DNA of 54,647 bases from Subdoligranulum variabile (GTDB taxonomy: Bacteria > Bacillota > Clostridia > Oscillospirales > Ruminococcaceae), in the NCBI GenBank assembly GCA_004552305.1, contig SFOX01000019.1, forward strand, positions 1 through 54,647, written 5' to 3'. This document shows, piece after piece, positions 1 to 13,100 of the stretch. Each line of letters opens with the position of its first letter. Within the stretch, counting starts at the first letter, position 1. The notes under the pieces were generated by a model. The model worked only from the letters and a program-made list of their open reading frames with translations. It was not told the DNA's origin and did not search any database. The position numbers and the translations under genes were made by a program.

Positions 1-290
1 TTAAATAAATTATATAAAATAATATCTATAAAACTATTTAATAATTTATTAGAAACTTCGCTATTTTTTTCATTCCAAACTAATGATAACAAATTTAAAT
101 AATCATTTTGAGTTAAGGATTCAAAATTTTGAATTCGTTTTATTAATAAATTTAAATATAAATAAATAGGCTCAAATAAATTATTTAATGGAATTTCTTC
201 TTTAATAGACTCTGTATCACATTTACAATCATTATCCTAATTATTTGATAATAAATTATCAATCATTTCTTGTATATTGTTCATATTCAT
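1..290 (-). CDS. Partial AT-rich open frame with one in-frame TAG
   Basis: Reading the minus strand from ATG at 290 (or ATG at 284), after an AAAGGA ribosome binding site at 295-300, gives a short N-terminus, MNMNNIQEMIDNLLSNN. A single TAG at 239-237 follows, and the same frame then stays open to the window edge for about 79 codons. The part after the TAG includes Leu/Ile/Asn-rich stretches such as NNLFEPIYLYLNLL. No start codon lies just after the TAG. The gene is either broken, contains a sequencing error, or comes from a genome that reads TAG as an amino acid, as some gut phages do. I do not recognise the protein family. It is truncated by the contig end. Confidence 0.4.
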
Positions 291-330
291 TATATCCTTT
301 TTTTAATAAAAAATCAAGTAAAACTTTTCA
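1..330. other. AT-rich segment foreign to the rest of the window
   Basis: By my count only about 50 of the first 300 bases are G or C, while everything from 331 onward is clearly GC-rich. The change is abrupt, between about 300 and the fusA stop codon at 331-333. There is no fusA terminator and no tuf gene, which commonly follows fusA. The segment could be a chimeric join in a metagenomic assembly, or very recently acquired phage or plasmid DNA. The sharp boundary at the stop codon makes a chimera the simpler reading. Confidence 0.7.
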
Positions 331-2457
331 TTAGTTCTGCTTGCTGCGCTCGGTCATGATCTTGTCGGCAACACTCTTGGGAACCTGCTGATATACATCA
401 GGCTCCATGGAGTACTGGCCACGACCCTGGGTCTTGGAACGCAGGTCGGTAGCATAGCCGAACATCTCAGACAGAGGAACCAGAGCGGTAACACGAGCAG
501 TGCCACCCTCAGACTCCTGGTTGTTGATCTGACCACGGCGGCTGTTCAGGTCGCCGATAACGTTGCCCATGTACTCATCGGGCACGATAACGTTGACCTT
601 CATGATGGGCTCCATGATGACGGGATCCGCCTTCTTCATGGCATCCTTGAATGCCATAGAACCGGCGATGGAGAACGCCATTTCAGAGGAGTCGACCTCG
701 TGGTAAGAACCATCCCACAGGGTGACCTTGACATCCACGACGGGGTAACCGGCGAGAACGCCGGACTTCATAGCGCCCTGGATACCATTGTCAACAGCGG
801 GGATATATTCCTTCGGGATAGCGCCGCCAACGACACCGTTGACGAACTCGTAACCCTTGCCGGGGTTGGGCTCCACCTTGATCTTGACGTGACCGTACTG
901 ACCCTTACCACCGGACTGGCGGGCGTACTTGGTCTCCTGGTTGGCTTCCTTGCGAATGGTTTCGCGGTAAGCAACCTGAGGAGCGCCAACGTTCGCCTCA
1001 ACCTTGAACTCGCGGAGCAGACGATCCACGATGATCTCGAGGTGAAGCTCGCCCATGCCGGCGATGATGGTCTGACCGGTTTCCTCATCGGTCCAGGTAC
1101 GGAAAGTCGGGTCTTCTTCAGCGAGCTTTGCCAGAGCAATGCCCATCTTCTCAGAGCCAGCCTTGGTCTTGGGCTCGATGGCAACACGGATAACAGGCTC
1201 GGGGAAGTTCATCGACTCGAGGACGATAGGATGCTTCTCGTCGCACAGAGTGTCACCGGTGGTGGTGTTCTTCAGACCAACAGCAGCCGCGATATCGCCA
1301 GCGTAAACGGTGTCGATATCCTTACGGTTGTTGGCGTGCATCTGCAGGATACGACCGATACGCTCGTTGGCATCCTTGACAGAGTTGTAAACGGTGGTGC
1401 CTGCATCCAGGGTACCGGAGTACACGCGGAAGAAGCAGAGCTTACCAACGTAGGGGTCAGTCATGATCTTGAAAGCCAGAGCTGCGAAAGGCTGGTCGTC
1501 GGAAGAGATACGATCCTCTTCCTCGCCGGTCTCGGGGTTGGTGCCCTTGATGGCTTCAACGTCGGTAGGAGCCGGCATGTAGTCAACAATAGCATCCAGC
1601 AGCTTCTGGACGCCGCGGTTCTTGTAAGAGGAGCCACAGACAACAGGAACGATCTCGTTGGAGATGGTAGCCTTACGCAGAGCAGCCTTGATTTCTTCCT
1701 TGGTCAGCTCTTCGCCTTCCAGATATTTCATCATCAGCTCTTCGTCGGTCTCGGCAACAGCCTCGACCAGCTTGTCATGGTACTCCTGAGCCTTCTCCTG
1801 CATATCCTCAGGAATCGGCTCAACGCGGACGTCATTGCCCATGTCATCATAGTAGATGTCAGCCTGCATGTCGATCAGGTCGATAATACCCTTGAAGGTA
1901 TCCTCCTGACCAACGGGCAGCTGGATGGGCACACCGTTGGCGTGCAGACGATCATGGAGCATCTGAACGCAGCGGTAGAAATCGGCACCCATGGTATCCA
2001 TCTTGTTGACGTAAACCATGCGGGGAACCTTGTACTCGTCAGCCTGGCGCCAAACGGTCTCAGACTGCGGCTCAACACCGCCCTTAGCGGCCAGAACGGT
2101 AACAGAGCCGTCCAGAACGCGCAGGGAACGCTGAACCTCAACGGTGAAGTCAACGTGGCCCGGGGTGTCGATGATATTGATACGATGACGGTTCTTCTTA
2201 AAGAGAGCCGGATCGTGCTGGGTCTCGGTATGGCTCCAGTAGCAGGTGGTAGCAGCAGAAGTGATCGTGATGCCACGCTCCTGCTCCTGCTCCATCCAGT
2301 CCATCGTAGCAGCGCCGTCATGAACTTCACCGATCTTATGGTTAATACCGGTGTAGTACAGGATACGCTCGGTGGTGGTGGTCTTACCTGCATCGATGTG
2401 AGCCATGATACCGATATTACGGGTCATTTGCAGAGATACATCTCTCGGCGTTGCCAT
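331..2457 (-). CDS. fusA: Elongation factor G
   Basis: This is the translational GTPase that moves tRNA and mRNA through the ribosome after peptide bond formation and splits post-termination ribosomes with RRF. The 708-residue length is normal for a full EF-G. The P-loop AHIDAGKTTTTERILYYTG is near residue 18, the switch II motif DTPGHVDF near residue 97 and the specificity motif NKMD near residue 151. Domain IV and V sequences such as SGGKGQYGHV and the C-terminal GYATDLRSKTQGRG are present. The start at 2457 follows the ribosome binding site GAGGAGG with short spacing. It is the last gene of an rpsL-rpsG-fusA unit; no tuf gene follows inside the window. Confidence 0.97.
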   Translation of the reverse strand: MATPRDVSLQMTRNIGIMAHIDAGKTTTTERILYYTGINHKIGEVHDGAATMDWMEQEQERGITITSAATTCYWSHTETQHDPALFKKNRHRINIIDTPGHVDFTVEVQRSLRVLDGSVTVLAAKGGVEPQSETVWRQADEYKVPRMVYVNKMDTMGADFYRCVQMLHDRLHANGVPIQLPVGQEDTFKGIIDLIDMQADIYYDDMGNDVRVEPIPEDMQEKAQEYHDKLVEAVAETDEELMMKYLEGEELTKEEIKAALRKATISNEIVPVVCGSSYKNRGVQKLLDAIVDYMPAPTDVEAIKGTNPETGEEEDRISSDDQPFAALAFKIMTDPYVGKLCFFRVYSGTLDAGTTVYNSVKDANERIGRILQMHANNRKDIDTVYAGDIAAAVGLKNTTTGDTLCDEKHPIVLESMNFPEPVIRVAIEPKTKAGSEKMGIALAKLAEEDPTFRTWTDEETGQTIIAGMGELHLEIIVDRLLREFKVEANVGAPQVAYRETIRKEANQETKYARQSGGKGQYGHVKIKVEPNPGKGYEFVNGVVGGAIPKEYIPAVDNGIQGAMKSGVLAGYPVVDVKVTLWDGSYHEVDSSEMAFSIAGSMAFKDAMKKADPVIMEPIMKVNVIVPDEYMGNVIGDLNSRRGQINNQESEGGTARVTALVPLSEMFGYATDLRSKTQGRGQYSMEPDVYQQVPKSVADKIMTERSKQN

Positions 2458-2482
2458 GGCTTATACCTCCTCGAGCAGCGAA

Positions 2483-2953
2483 TCAATAACGATAGTGGGC
2501 AAAAGCCTTGTTGGCCTCGGCCATCTTGTGGGTGTCCTCGCGCTTCTTAACAGAACCGCCGACACCGTTGGTGGCGTCGATGATCTCGGCAGCCAGGCGA
2601 GCAGACATGGTCTTCTCACCGCGGGCGCGGCTGTAAGCAGTCAGCCAGCGCAGACCGAGGGTCTCGCGGCGGGCAGGGCTGACTTCCAGGGGAACCTGGT
2701 AGTTAGCGCCGCCGACACGGCGGGTCTTGCACTCGAGGTTAGGCATGATGTTTTCCATAGCCTTCTCGAACATATCGAGAGGATCGTTGCCGGTCTTCTC
2801 TTTCACGATGTCAAATGCATCGTAAACGATTTCCTGAGCAACACCTTTCTTGCCATCCAGCATGATGTAGTTGATCAGACGGGTGACAACTTTGGAATTG
2901 TAAATAGGATCGGCCAGAACTTCGCGTTTCGCGACATTACCTCTTCTGGGCAT
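2483..2953 (-). CDS. rpsG: 30S ribosomal protein S7
   Basis: S7 is a primary assembly protein of the small-subunit head and contacts tRNA in the E site. The 156-residue protein begins MPRRGNVAKREVLADP, the standard start, and ends with the typical KMAEANKAFAHYRY. A frame open farther upstream (to 3022) is rejected because residues before MPRRG do not match the family and a GGAGG ribosome binding site lies just before 2953. It lies 25 bp upstream of fusA and follows rpsL, the classical str operon order. Confidence 0.97.
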   Translation of the reverse strand: MPRRGNVAKREVLADPIYNSKVVTRLINYIMLDGKKGVAQEIVYDAFDIVKEKTGNDPLDMFEKAMENIMPNLECKTRRVGGANYQVPLEVSPARRETLGLRWLTAYSRARGEKTMSARLAAEIIDATNGVGGSVKKREDTHKMAEANKAFAHYRY

Positions 2954-3063
2954 CTTTCTTCCCTCCTTCACATAGAATGATATCATCGGTACTCGAAAGT
3001 TAAGAAACTCCCGTTGTGCCACAAAAAAGGCAAAAACCTATTTTATGGCGAAAAGATGTTTCC

Positions 3064-3437
3064 TTACTTCTTGGCACCGGCCTTGGGGCGCTTCGCACCG
3101 TATTTGCTGCGAGCCTGGTTGCGGTTCGCAACACCCTGGGTGTCCAGAGTACCGCGGATGATGTGGTAACGGACACCGGGCAGATCCTTGACACGACCGC
3201 CACGGATCAGAACAACGCTGTGCTCCTGCAGGTTATGGCCGATACCGGGAATGTAAGAGGTGACCTCGATACCATTCGTGAGGCGGACACGGGCAACTTT
3301 ACGCAGAGCAGAGTTAGGCTTCTTGGGGGTCATGGTACGAACGGCAGGGAGTTGTAGCTCTTCTGAAGGGCAGGAGCAGTGCTCTTGTGGACCAGGACCT
3401 CACGACCTTTGCGCACGAGCTGGTTAAAAGTAGGCAT
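3064..3437 (-). pseudogene. rpsL: rpsL, ribosomal protein S12, with an internal deletion and frameshift
   Basis: S12 lies at the decoding centre and is essential. Translation from ATG 3437 gives MPTFNQLVRKGREVLVHK, continues through QKSYNSL and then runs into a TGA at 3332-3330. The rest of S12 continues in another frame from VRTMTPKKPNSALRK (around 3342) to the normal C-terminus SKYGAKRPKAGAKK. Compared with other Firmicutes S12, about 18 residues are missing between NSL and VRT, including the near-universal PQKRGVC loop with the lysine tied to streptomycin resistance. Only two bases (3344-3343) remain there, consistent with loss of about 52 nt. Because S12 is essential, this is either an assembly or sequencing error or an intact second copy exists elsewhere. 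Promoter and ribosome binding site are intact. Confidence 0.85.
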
Positions 3438-3526
3438 TTCTTTTCTCCTTTCTTCACATATTCACGCTTGTTTTCGGGTTTGGTATGGCATTTTTGCCGC
3501 ACTATCCCCTAACTCACGCAATGATT

Positions 3527-3555
3527 AGTTTACAGCATTTGGCACCGATTGTCAA
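3527..3555 (-). promoter_or_regulatory. Promoter of rpsL-rpsG-fusA
   Basis: On the minus strand TTGACA (3555-3550) is followed after exactly 17 bases by TAAACT (3532-3527). The predicted transcript start is near 3520, giving a leader of about 80 nt before rpsL with an AAAGGAG ribosome binding site. Confidence 0.8.
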
Positions 3556-3716
3556 GAGTATTACCAAAAAAATATTAAAAAATTCGTGCAAAACGGAGAT
3601 TTTTTTTTGCGTACCGATTTCCGAGTTCCGATTGGCTGAAAAAAGGCATTCTTATTTTGGCAGAATCCGGGCTGAATAAAGGATCGTATCGTGTGTCACA
3701 AGCGCACAAACGCGCG

Positions 3717-3744
3717 TAAGGCACAAAGCAGATGCCTTATTTTT
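3717..3744 (+). terminator. Weak terminator-like hairpin with no clear upstream gene
   Basis: TAAGGCA (3717-3723) pairs with TGCCTTA (3733-3739) around a 9-base loop and is followed by a short T run. No plus-strand gene ends upstream; it could end a small RNA or simply be chance. Confidence 0.3.
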
Positions 3745-3787
3745 GTCATGTTGACGACGTTTTTTTCATGTGAATCTTATATAGATT

Positions 3788-3796
3788 TGTTATAAT
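3788..3796 (+). promoter_or_regulatory. Extended -10 promoter of the Ala-rich repeat protein
   Basis: TGTTATAAT combines a perfect -10 hexamer (3791-3796) with an upstream TG. No good -35 hexamer lies at 17 bases, as expected for an extended -10 promoter. An AGGAGG ribosome binding site is at 3850-3855, before ATG 3865. Confidence 0.65.
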
Positions 3797-3864
3797 GAAA
3801 TCACCGGATATCAAGTCTTACTTCTCCTGTTCAACACAAATTTATTTTTAGGAGGTATCGTTTT

Positions 3865-4389
3865 ATGAAAAAACTGCTCACAATTTTGCTGTCGTTATGC
3901 ATCGTTTCGGTTTTTGCTGTCCCTGTTTTTGCGGATGCAAACAGTGACTACCTTGCCAGCATCAAGGCTTATCAGGCACGCATTGATGCCCAGAACGATG
4001 CCTATAAGAAATCCATTGCCGCCAAGGCTGCCAGACTGCAGGCAAAGGCCGTTGCCGACAACGCCGCGTATCTGAAATCCATAGCCGCCGAGGCTGCTAA
4101 GGCGCAGGCGCAGACGGATGCCGGCACCAAGGCAATTCTGGCGGATGCCGCCGCAAGGCAGGCAAGAGCCGTTGCCGACAACGCCGCGTATCTGAAATCC
4201 ATCGCCGCTCAGGCTGCTAAGGCACAGGCGCAGACGGATGCCGGCACTAAGGCAATCTTGGCGGATGCCGCCGCAAGGCAGGCAAGAGCCGATGCCAATG
4301 TGCAGGCTGTTTACGCTGAGGCTGCCAGGCTGCAGGCGAAGGCTGAAGCCGACAATGCCGCGTATCTGAAGTCGCTGCTCAACAAGTAA
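3865..4389 (+). CDS. Secreted Ala-rich tandem-repeat protein
   Basis: I do not recognise a family. The 174-residue product starts with a clear signal peptide (MKKLLTILL, a hydrophobic stretch, then AVPVFADA with probable cleavage after FA or FADA near residue 24). The mature part is made of alanine-rich repeats with regularly spaced Lys, Gln and Asp. Two adjacent 40-residue units cover residues 62-101 and 102-141, and diverged pieces (AAYLKS, ARLQAKA) lie on both sides. The pattern predicts one long, very soluble amphipathic helix or coiled coil. There is no LPXTG motif, lipobox or later membrane segment, so it is probably released or wall-associated non-covalently. It has its own promoter and terminator and lies between two minus-strand information operons. 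A structural or surface fibre role is only a guess. Confidence 0.8.
   Translation: MKKLLTILLSLCIVSVFAVPVFADANSDYLASIKAYQARIDAQNDAYKKSIAAKAARLQAKAVADNAAYLKSIAAEAAKAQAQTDAGTKAILADAAARQARAVADNAAYLKSIAAQAAKAQAQTDAGTKAILADAAARQARADANVQAVYAEAARLQAKAEADNAAYLKSLLNK
4048..4287 (+). repeat. Two tandem 120-bp coding repeats
   Basis: 4048-4167 and 4168-4287 are near-identical 120-bp units in frame with the repeat protein. Both begin with codons for AVADNAAYLKS and end with codons for AAARQAR. They differ at only a handful of mostly silent positions, suggesting recent duplication and possible copy-number change by slippage. Confidence 0.9.
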
Positions 4390-4408
4390 TTTTCCCTTAA
4401 CTACAAAA

Positions 4409-4436
4409 GGGACCGCCGTCGGCGGTCCCTTTTTTT
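4409..4436. terminator. Bidirectional terminator between the repeat protein gene and pepF
   Basis: GGGACCGCC (4409-4417) pairs with GGCGGTCCC (4421-4429) around a 3-base loop, with seven T bases to the right and an A run to the left. It can end the plus-strand repeat gene and the minus-strand peptidase gene. Confidence 0.85.
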
Positions 4437-4490
4437 GTTGCTGTACGGGGTGCGGGCGCCGCCCTCTCCCCGATTCTTATTGCTATTTCC

Positions 4491-6293
4491 TTACAGCTTT
4501 GCCAGCGTTGCTTCGGCATCATCGAGGATGCGCTCAAACTTTTTGAGGGCTGCATCCACCGGCGCTGGGGTAGCAAGGTCAACACCGGCGTGGCGCAGCT
4601 CGTCCAGCGGGTAGGCACTGCCACCCATGGAGAGGAACTCCTTGTAGCGCTTGACGGCGGGCGCCCCCTCCTTGAGGATCCCCTCAGACAGAGCCACAGC
4701 CGTGGAGTATCCGGTTGCGTACTTGTAGACGTAGAACGGGCGGTAGAAGTGCGGGATGCGCGCCCACTCGTACTGGATCTCGTCATCAATGACCATATCC
4801 TCGCCGAAGTAGTCGGTGACAAGGCGCTTGTACAGACTGTTGAGGGCAGCCGCATTCAATGCTTCGCCGCGCTCGACCATGGCGTGTGCTTCGCGCTCAA
4901 ACTCTGCGAACATCGTCTGGCGGTAGACGGTAGCCTTGAAGTTTTCAAGATACTGGTTCAGCAGGTACAGGCGGGTCTGGGGGTCGTTCTCGTTCTGGAG
5001 CAGCTGCTCAATGAGCAGGTTTTCGTTGACGGTGGAGGCAACCTCCGCGACAAACAGCGTATAATCGGCGTACTGGGCAGGCTGGGTCTGGCGGGAGCGC
5101 CAGCTGTGCATCGTGTGACCCATCTCGTGCGCCAAGGTAGAAACGCTGTCCAGCGTGCCGCTGTAGTTCAGCAAAATGTAGGGCTTGGAGTCATAGCAGC
5201 CGCCGGAGTACGCACCGCCGCGCTTGCCGCGGTTGGGGTAAACATCGATCCAGCGCTCGGCAAACGCCTTGCGGACGGTTTCGGCGTAATCCTCGCCCAA
5301 AGGAGCAACAGCCTTCAGCACCATTTCCTGCGCGGTTTCGTAGGAGTAGCTCTTATCCAGATCGCGGACCAGCGGGGCGTAGACATCGTAGAAATGCAGC
5401 TGCTCCACGCCCAGCATCTTCTTGCGCAGGCGGACGTAGCGGTGCATCGCGGGCATATGCTTGCGCACGGTGGCAATCAGATTGTCGTAGACCTCGGCGG
5501 GAACGTTCTCCCCTGCCATGGACATAGCGCGGGAGGATTCATAGTGGCGGGCGTTTGCTTCCGCCACCGCAGCCTTGACCGCACCGGCATAGGTGGCGGC
5601 AAAGGTGTTGATGTGCTGGCGGTAGCCCTTGTAGAAGCTGCGGAAGGCATTCTCGCGCAGAACGCGATCGTTGTTCATCTGCAGGGGAACGAAGCCGGAG
5701 CCGGTGACCTCGACATCCTCACCGGCGGCATTCTTGGCGGGTTCAAACACCAGATCGGCATCGTCAAGACTCTTATACGCCTCGGAGGGTGCCTGCATGA
5801 CCTCCCCGAAGCTGGCAAGCAGCTTTTCCTCGGACTGGCTCAGGGTATGGGGCTTGCTGCGCAGCAGGTCCTGCAGCATAAATTTGTAGTCGGCAACGGC
5901 GGGGGCGTTGACCAAGGCGTCCAGCTGTTCCTGCGGCAGACCCAGCAGTTCGGGCTGGAAGAAGGACAGCGCAGTGAGCAGCTTGACATACTTGCTGCTG
6001 ATGCGGGCGTACATACTCTGGGCGTCCTCGGCGCGGGTATCCTCGTCGTGGCGCTGGGAGGCGTAGCAGTACAGGCACTCCAGCTTGCGCTGCAGAGCGG
6101 TCTGGGCATCCAGATAGGCTTTCAGCGTGTCGGCATCGTGCAGCTTGCCCGCAAAGGCAGCGACAGTGTCAATGTCGGCATCCAGCGCGGTAAATGCGGT
6201 TTCCCACGCGGCATCGTCGGCAAACATGGACGACAGATCCCACTTGTAGCGGGCATCCAGCTCGCTGCGTTCTTTTAATACATTTTCAGACAT
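4491..6293 (-). CDS. pepF: Oligoendopeptidase F (M3 zinc metallopeptidase)
   Basis: This is a cytoplasmic peptidase that cuts short peptides. The 600-residue length is normal for PepF. The zinc site HEMGH lies near residue 390 in TLAHEMGHTMHSW, followed by the downstream glutamate region FVAEVASTVNE. No signal peptide is seen, in keeping with a cytoplasmic enzyme. The start at 6293 is preceded by AGGAGG at 8-base spacing. It sits between rpoC and the str genes and is unrelated to them in function. It is probably transcribed alone, because rpoC has its own terminator upstream and a bidirectional terminator follows. Confidence 0.95.
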   Translation of the reverse strand: MSENVLKERSELDARYKWDLSSMFADDAAWETAFTALDADIDTVAAFAGKLHDADTLKAYLDAQTALQRKLECLYCYASQRHDEDTRAEDAQSMYARISSKYVKLLTALSFFQPELLGLPQEQLDALVNAPAVADYKFMLQDLLRSKPHTLSQSEEKLLASFGEVMQAPSEAYKSLDDADLVFEPAKNAAGEDVEVTGSGFVPLQMNNDRVLRENAFRSFYKGYRQHINTFAATYAGAVKAAVAEANARHYESSRAMSMAGENVPAEVYDNLIATVRKHMPAMHRYVRLRKKMLGVEQLHFYDVYAPLVRDLDKSYSYETAQEMVLKAVAPLGEDYAETVRKAFAERWIDVYPNRGKRGGAYSGGCYDSKPYILLNYSGTLDSVSTLAHEMGHTMHSWRSRQTQPAQYADYTLFVAEVASTVNENLLIEQLLQNENDPQTRLYLLNQYLENFKATVYRQTMFAEFEREAHAMVERGEALNAAALNSLYKRLVTDYFGEDMVIDDEIQYEWARIPHFYRPFYVYKYATGYSTAVALSEGILKEGAPAVKRYKEFLSMGGSAYPLDELRHAGVDLATPAPVDAALKKFERILDDAEATLAKL

Positions 6294-6423
6294 TCGGGGT
6301 ACCTCCTGTTATTTCAGTGCAAAACCGCACAGCGGCTTCGGCAGGATATACAATGATACTTCCTTATTATATACCCGCTGCAGGTGTACGTCAACCGGGT
6401 ACGGCTGTCAATGCGGTATGCAA

Positions 6424-6453
6424 AAAGGCTCCCGCCTTGTGGCGGGAGCCTTT
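6424..6453 (-). terminator. rpoC terminator
   Basis: A perfect 10-bp stem GGCTCCCGCC / GGCGGGAGCC (6427-6436 and 6441-6450) with a 4-base loop lies just after the rpoC stop codon and is followed by T bases on the minus strand. Confidence 0.9.
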
Positions 6454-6465
6454 GCTGGTTATCAA

Positions 6466-10068
<3,603 letters not shown>

Positions 10069-10114
10069 TCAGCGAACCCTCTCAAATTCAAGTATGGCTT
10101 ACGTTACAGTTTCA

Positions 10115-13100
10115 TCAATCGTCGAAAGAATCCGACTCAATGGCGGCGAGATCGTCGGCGCTGGGCTCGTTATCCTCGTCCATATCCTCGTCAAAGCCGT
10201 CATCGGCATCCTTCACACTGTAATCGTCCTGCAGCTCGCTCTCAACCATAACATTGTCGCCAATATCGTAGTCGCTGTTTTCAAAGCTGCTGTCGTCATC
10301 GTCAAATTCCTGACGCATATCCACAGCGTTGCCTTCCTTATCCTGCACAACGATATCCAGACCCAGGCTCTGCAGCTCCTTGAGCATAACACGGAAGCTC
10401 TCGGGGATGCCGGGGCGCGGGATATCCTCACCCTTGACGATGGCTTCGTAGGTCTTGACACGACCCACAACGTCGTCGGACTTGATAGTCAGGATCTCCT
10501 GCAGGGTGTAGGCGGCGCCGTAAGCTTCCAGCGCCCAGACTTCCATCTCGCCGAAGCGCTGACCGCCGAACTGCGCCTTGCCGCCCAGAGGCTGCTGGGT
10601 GACCATGGAGTAGGGACCGGTGGAACGGGCGTGGATCTTATCGTCAACCAAGTGATGCAGCTTGAGGTAGTACATATAGCCTACCGTGACCTTGTTGGGG
10701 AACTGCTCACCGGTACGACCGTCATAAACGGTGGTCTTGCCGTCATCGGTCAAATCGATCTTGGAGAAGTCGATGATGTGACCCTTCTCGCCCATCAGAC
10801 GCGGCAGCGCGGTGGGATATTCGGGGGCTTGCTCACTATGCCAGTTTTCGCGTGCCTGTGCAAAGCAATCGCGCAGGTCGGATTCGTGGGCACCGTCAAA
10901 GACGGGGGTCTGCACCTTCCAGCCCAGAGCCTTGGCAACATAGCCGAGGTTGACCTCCAGAACCTGACCGATGTTCATACGGGAAGGAACGCCCAGGGGG
11001 TTCAGCACGATATCCAGCGGGGTGCCGTCGGGCAGGAAGGGCATATCCTCCTGCGGCAGAATACGGGAAACAACACCCTTGTTGCCGTGACGACCTGCCA
11101 TCTTATCGCCGACGCTGATCTTGCGCTTCTGGGCGATGTAGCAGCGCACACACATACGCACGCCGGGCTGCAGCTCGTCGCTGTTTTCGGGGGTGAACAC
11201 CTTGATGTCCACAACAATGCCGTAGGCACCGTGGGGTACGCGCAGGGAGGTATCGCGGACTTCGCGGGCTTTTTCACCGAAGATGGCGCGCAGCAGGCGC
11301 TCCTCGGCGGTCAGCTCGGTTTCGCCCTTCGGGGTGACCTTGCCGACCAGAATATCGCCGGTCTTGACCTCGGCACCAATGCGGATGATACCGCGATCGT
11401 CCAGATCCTTCAGTGCTTCGTCGCCGACGTTGGGAATATCGCGGGTGATTTCCTCAGGTCCCAGCTTGGTGTCGCGGGCTTCGGTTTCGTACTCCTCGAT
11501 GTGAATGGAGGTGTAGACGTCCTCGCGCACGAGCTTCTCGTTCAGCAGAACGGCGTCCTCGTAGTTGTAGCCTTCCCAAGTCATAAAGCCGACCAGCGCG
11601 TTCTTGCCCAAGCTGATCTCGCCGTTCTTGGTGGCAGGACCGTCAGCCAGCACATCGCCTTCCTTGACGGTGTCGCCCACCTCGACGATGGGACGCTGGT
11701 TGTTGCAGTTGCCCTGGTTGGAGCGAATGAACTTGATCAGCTCGTAGGTGTCGGCAGAGCCGTCCTCGCAGCGAACAATGATCTTTTCGGCATCGACGTA
11801 CTCGACGGTACCGGGGCGCGCAGCCAGAATGCAGACGCCGGAGTCGGTGGCAGCCTTGTACTCCATACCGGTGGCGACGATGGGCTGCTGGGTGACCATA
11901 AGAGGCACAGCCTGGCGCTGCATGTTAGAGCCCATCAGGGCACGGTTACAGTCGTCGTTCTCAAGGAACGGGATGCAGGCGGTAGCCACGGAAACCATCA
12001 TACGGGGAGAAACGTCCATGAAATCGACCTGAGAAGCATCGAATTCCTGAATGTCGTTGCGATGACGGCCGGAAACGCGGGGACGGGCAAAGCGGTTGTT
12101 CTCGTCCAGCGGCTCGTTGGCCTGTGCGACGATGTACTCGTCCTCGACGTCGGCGGTCATATAGACGACCTCGTCGGTGACAACGCCGGTTGCCTTGTCC
12201 ACCTTGCGGTAGGGAGCCTCGACAAAGCCGTACTTGTTGATCTTGGCATAGGTGGCCAGGTAGGAGATCAGACCGATGTTGGGACCTTCGGGGGTCTCAA
12301 TGGGGCAAAGACGACCGTAGTGGGTGTAGTGAACGTCGCGGACCTCGAAGCCTGCGCGGTCACGGGACAGACCGCCGGGTCCCAAGGCGGACAGACGGCG
12401 CTTGTGGGTCAGCTCAGCCAGCGGGTTGTTCTGGTCCATAAACTGGGACAGCGGGCTGGAACCGATGAACTCCTTGATGGCGGCGACAACGGGGCGGATG
12501 TTGACGAGACTCTGCGGAGTCATCTCGCCGTTTTCCTGATTTTGCAGGGTCATACGCTCGCGGATAACGCGCTCCATGCGGGAGAAGCCGATGCGGAACT
12601 GGTTCTGCAGCAGCTCGCCCACGCTGCGCACGCGGCGGTTGCCCAAGTGGTCGATCTCGTCGGTAACACCGATGCCGTGGTCAAGACCCAGCAGGTAGTT
12701 GATGGAGGCAAAGATGTCGTCAACTGTGACGGTGCGGCTGATCAGAACATCGTGGTTCTGGCGCAGCAGTTCCTTCTGCTCCTCGGGGTCGGAAGTGGCA
12801 TCGAGGATCTTGCGGATCTCGGCAAAGCTGGCGCGCTCGTTGATGCCGGCTTCTGCTTCCACGTCAAAGCTGAAGAAGGGCTGGGCATCCACATAGCCGT
12901 TGGAAATAACGATGAAGGGATGTGCTTCCTCGCCCTTTTTCTCGACCAGAATCAGCACACGGGTGACACCGGCGGCGTCGATCTCGTTGGCTTTTTCCAG
13001 ATTGATCTTTTCGCCCTGTGCGACCAGCAGCTCGCCGGTCAGGGGGGCGATGATGTCCTCGGCAGCCTTGTAGCCGGCAATGCGGCGGGCAAGGGCGAGC

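Noticed and set aside
3064..3333. An intact short S12 starting at MTPKKPNSALRK
   Set aside because: This would lack the N-terminal third of S12. The proper N-terminus with its ribosome binding site lies upstream in another frame, so the gene is broken, not short.
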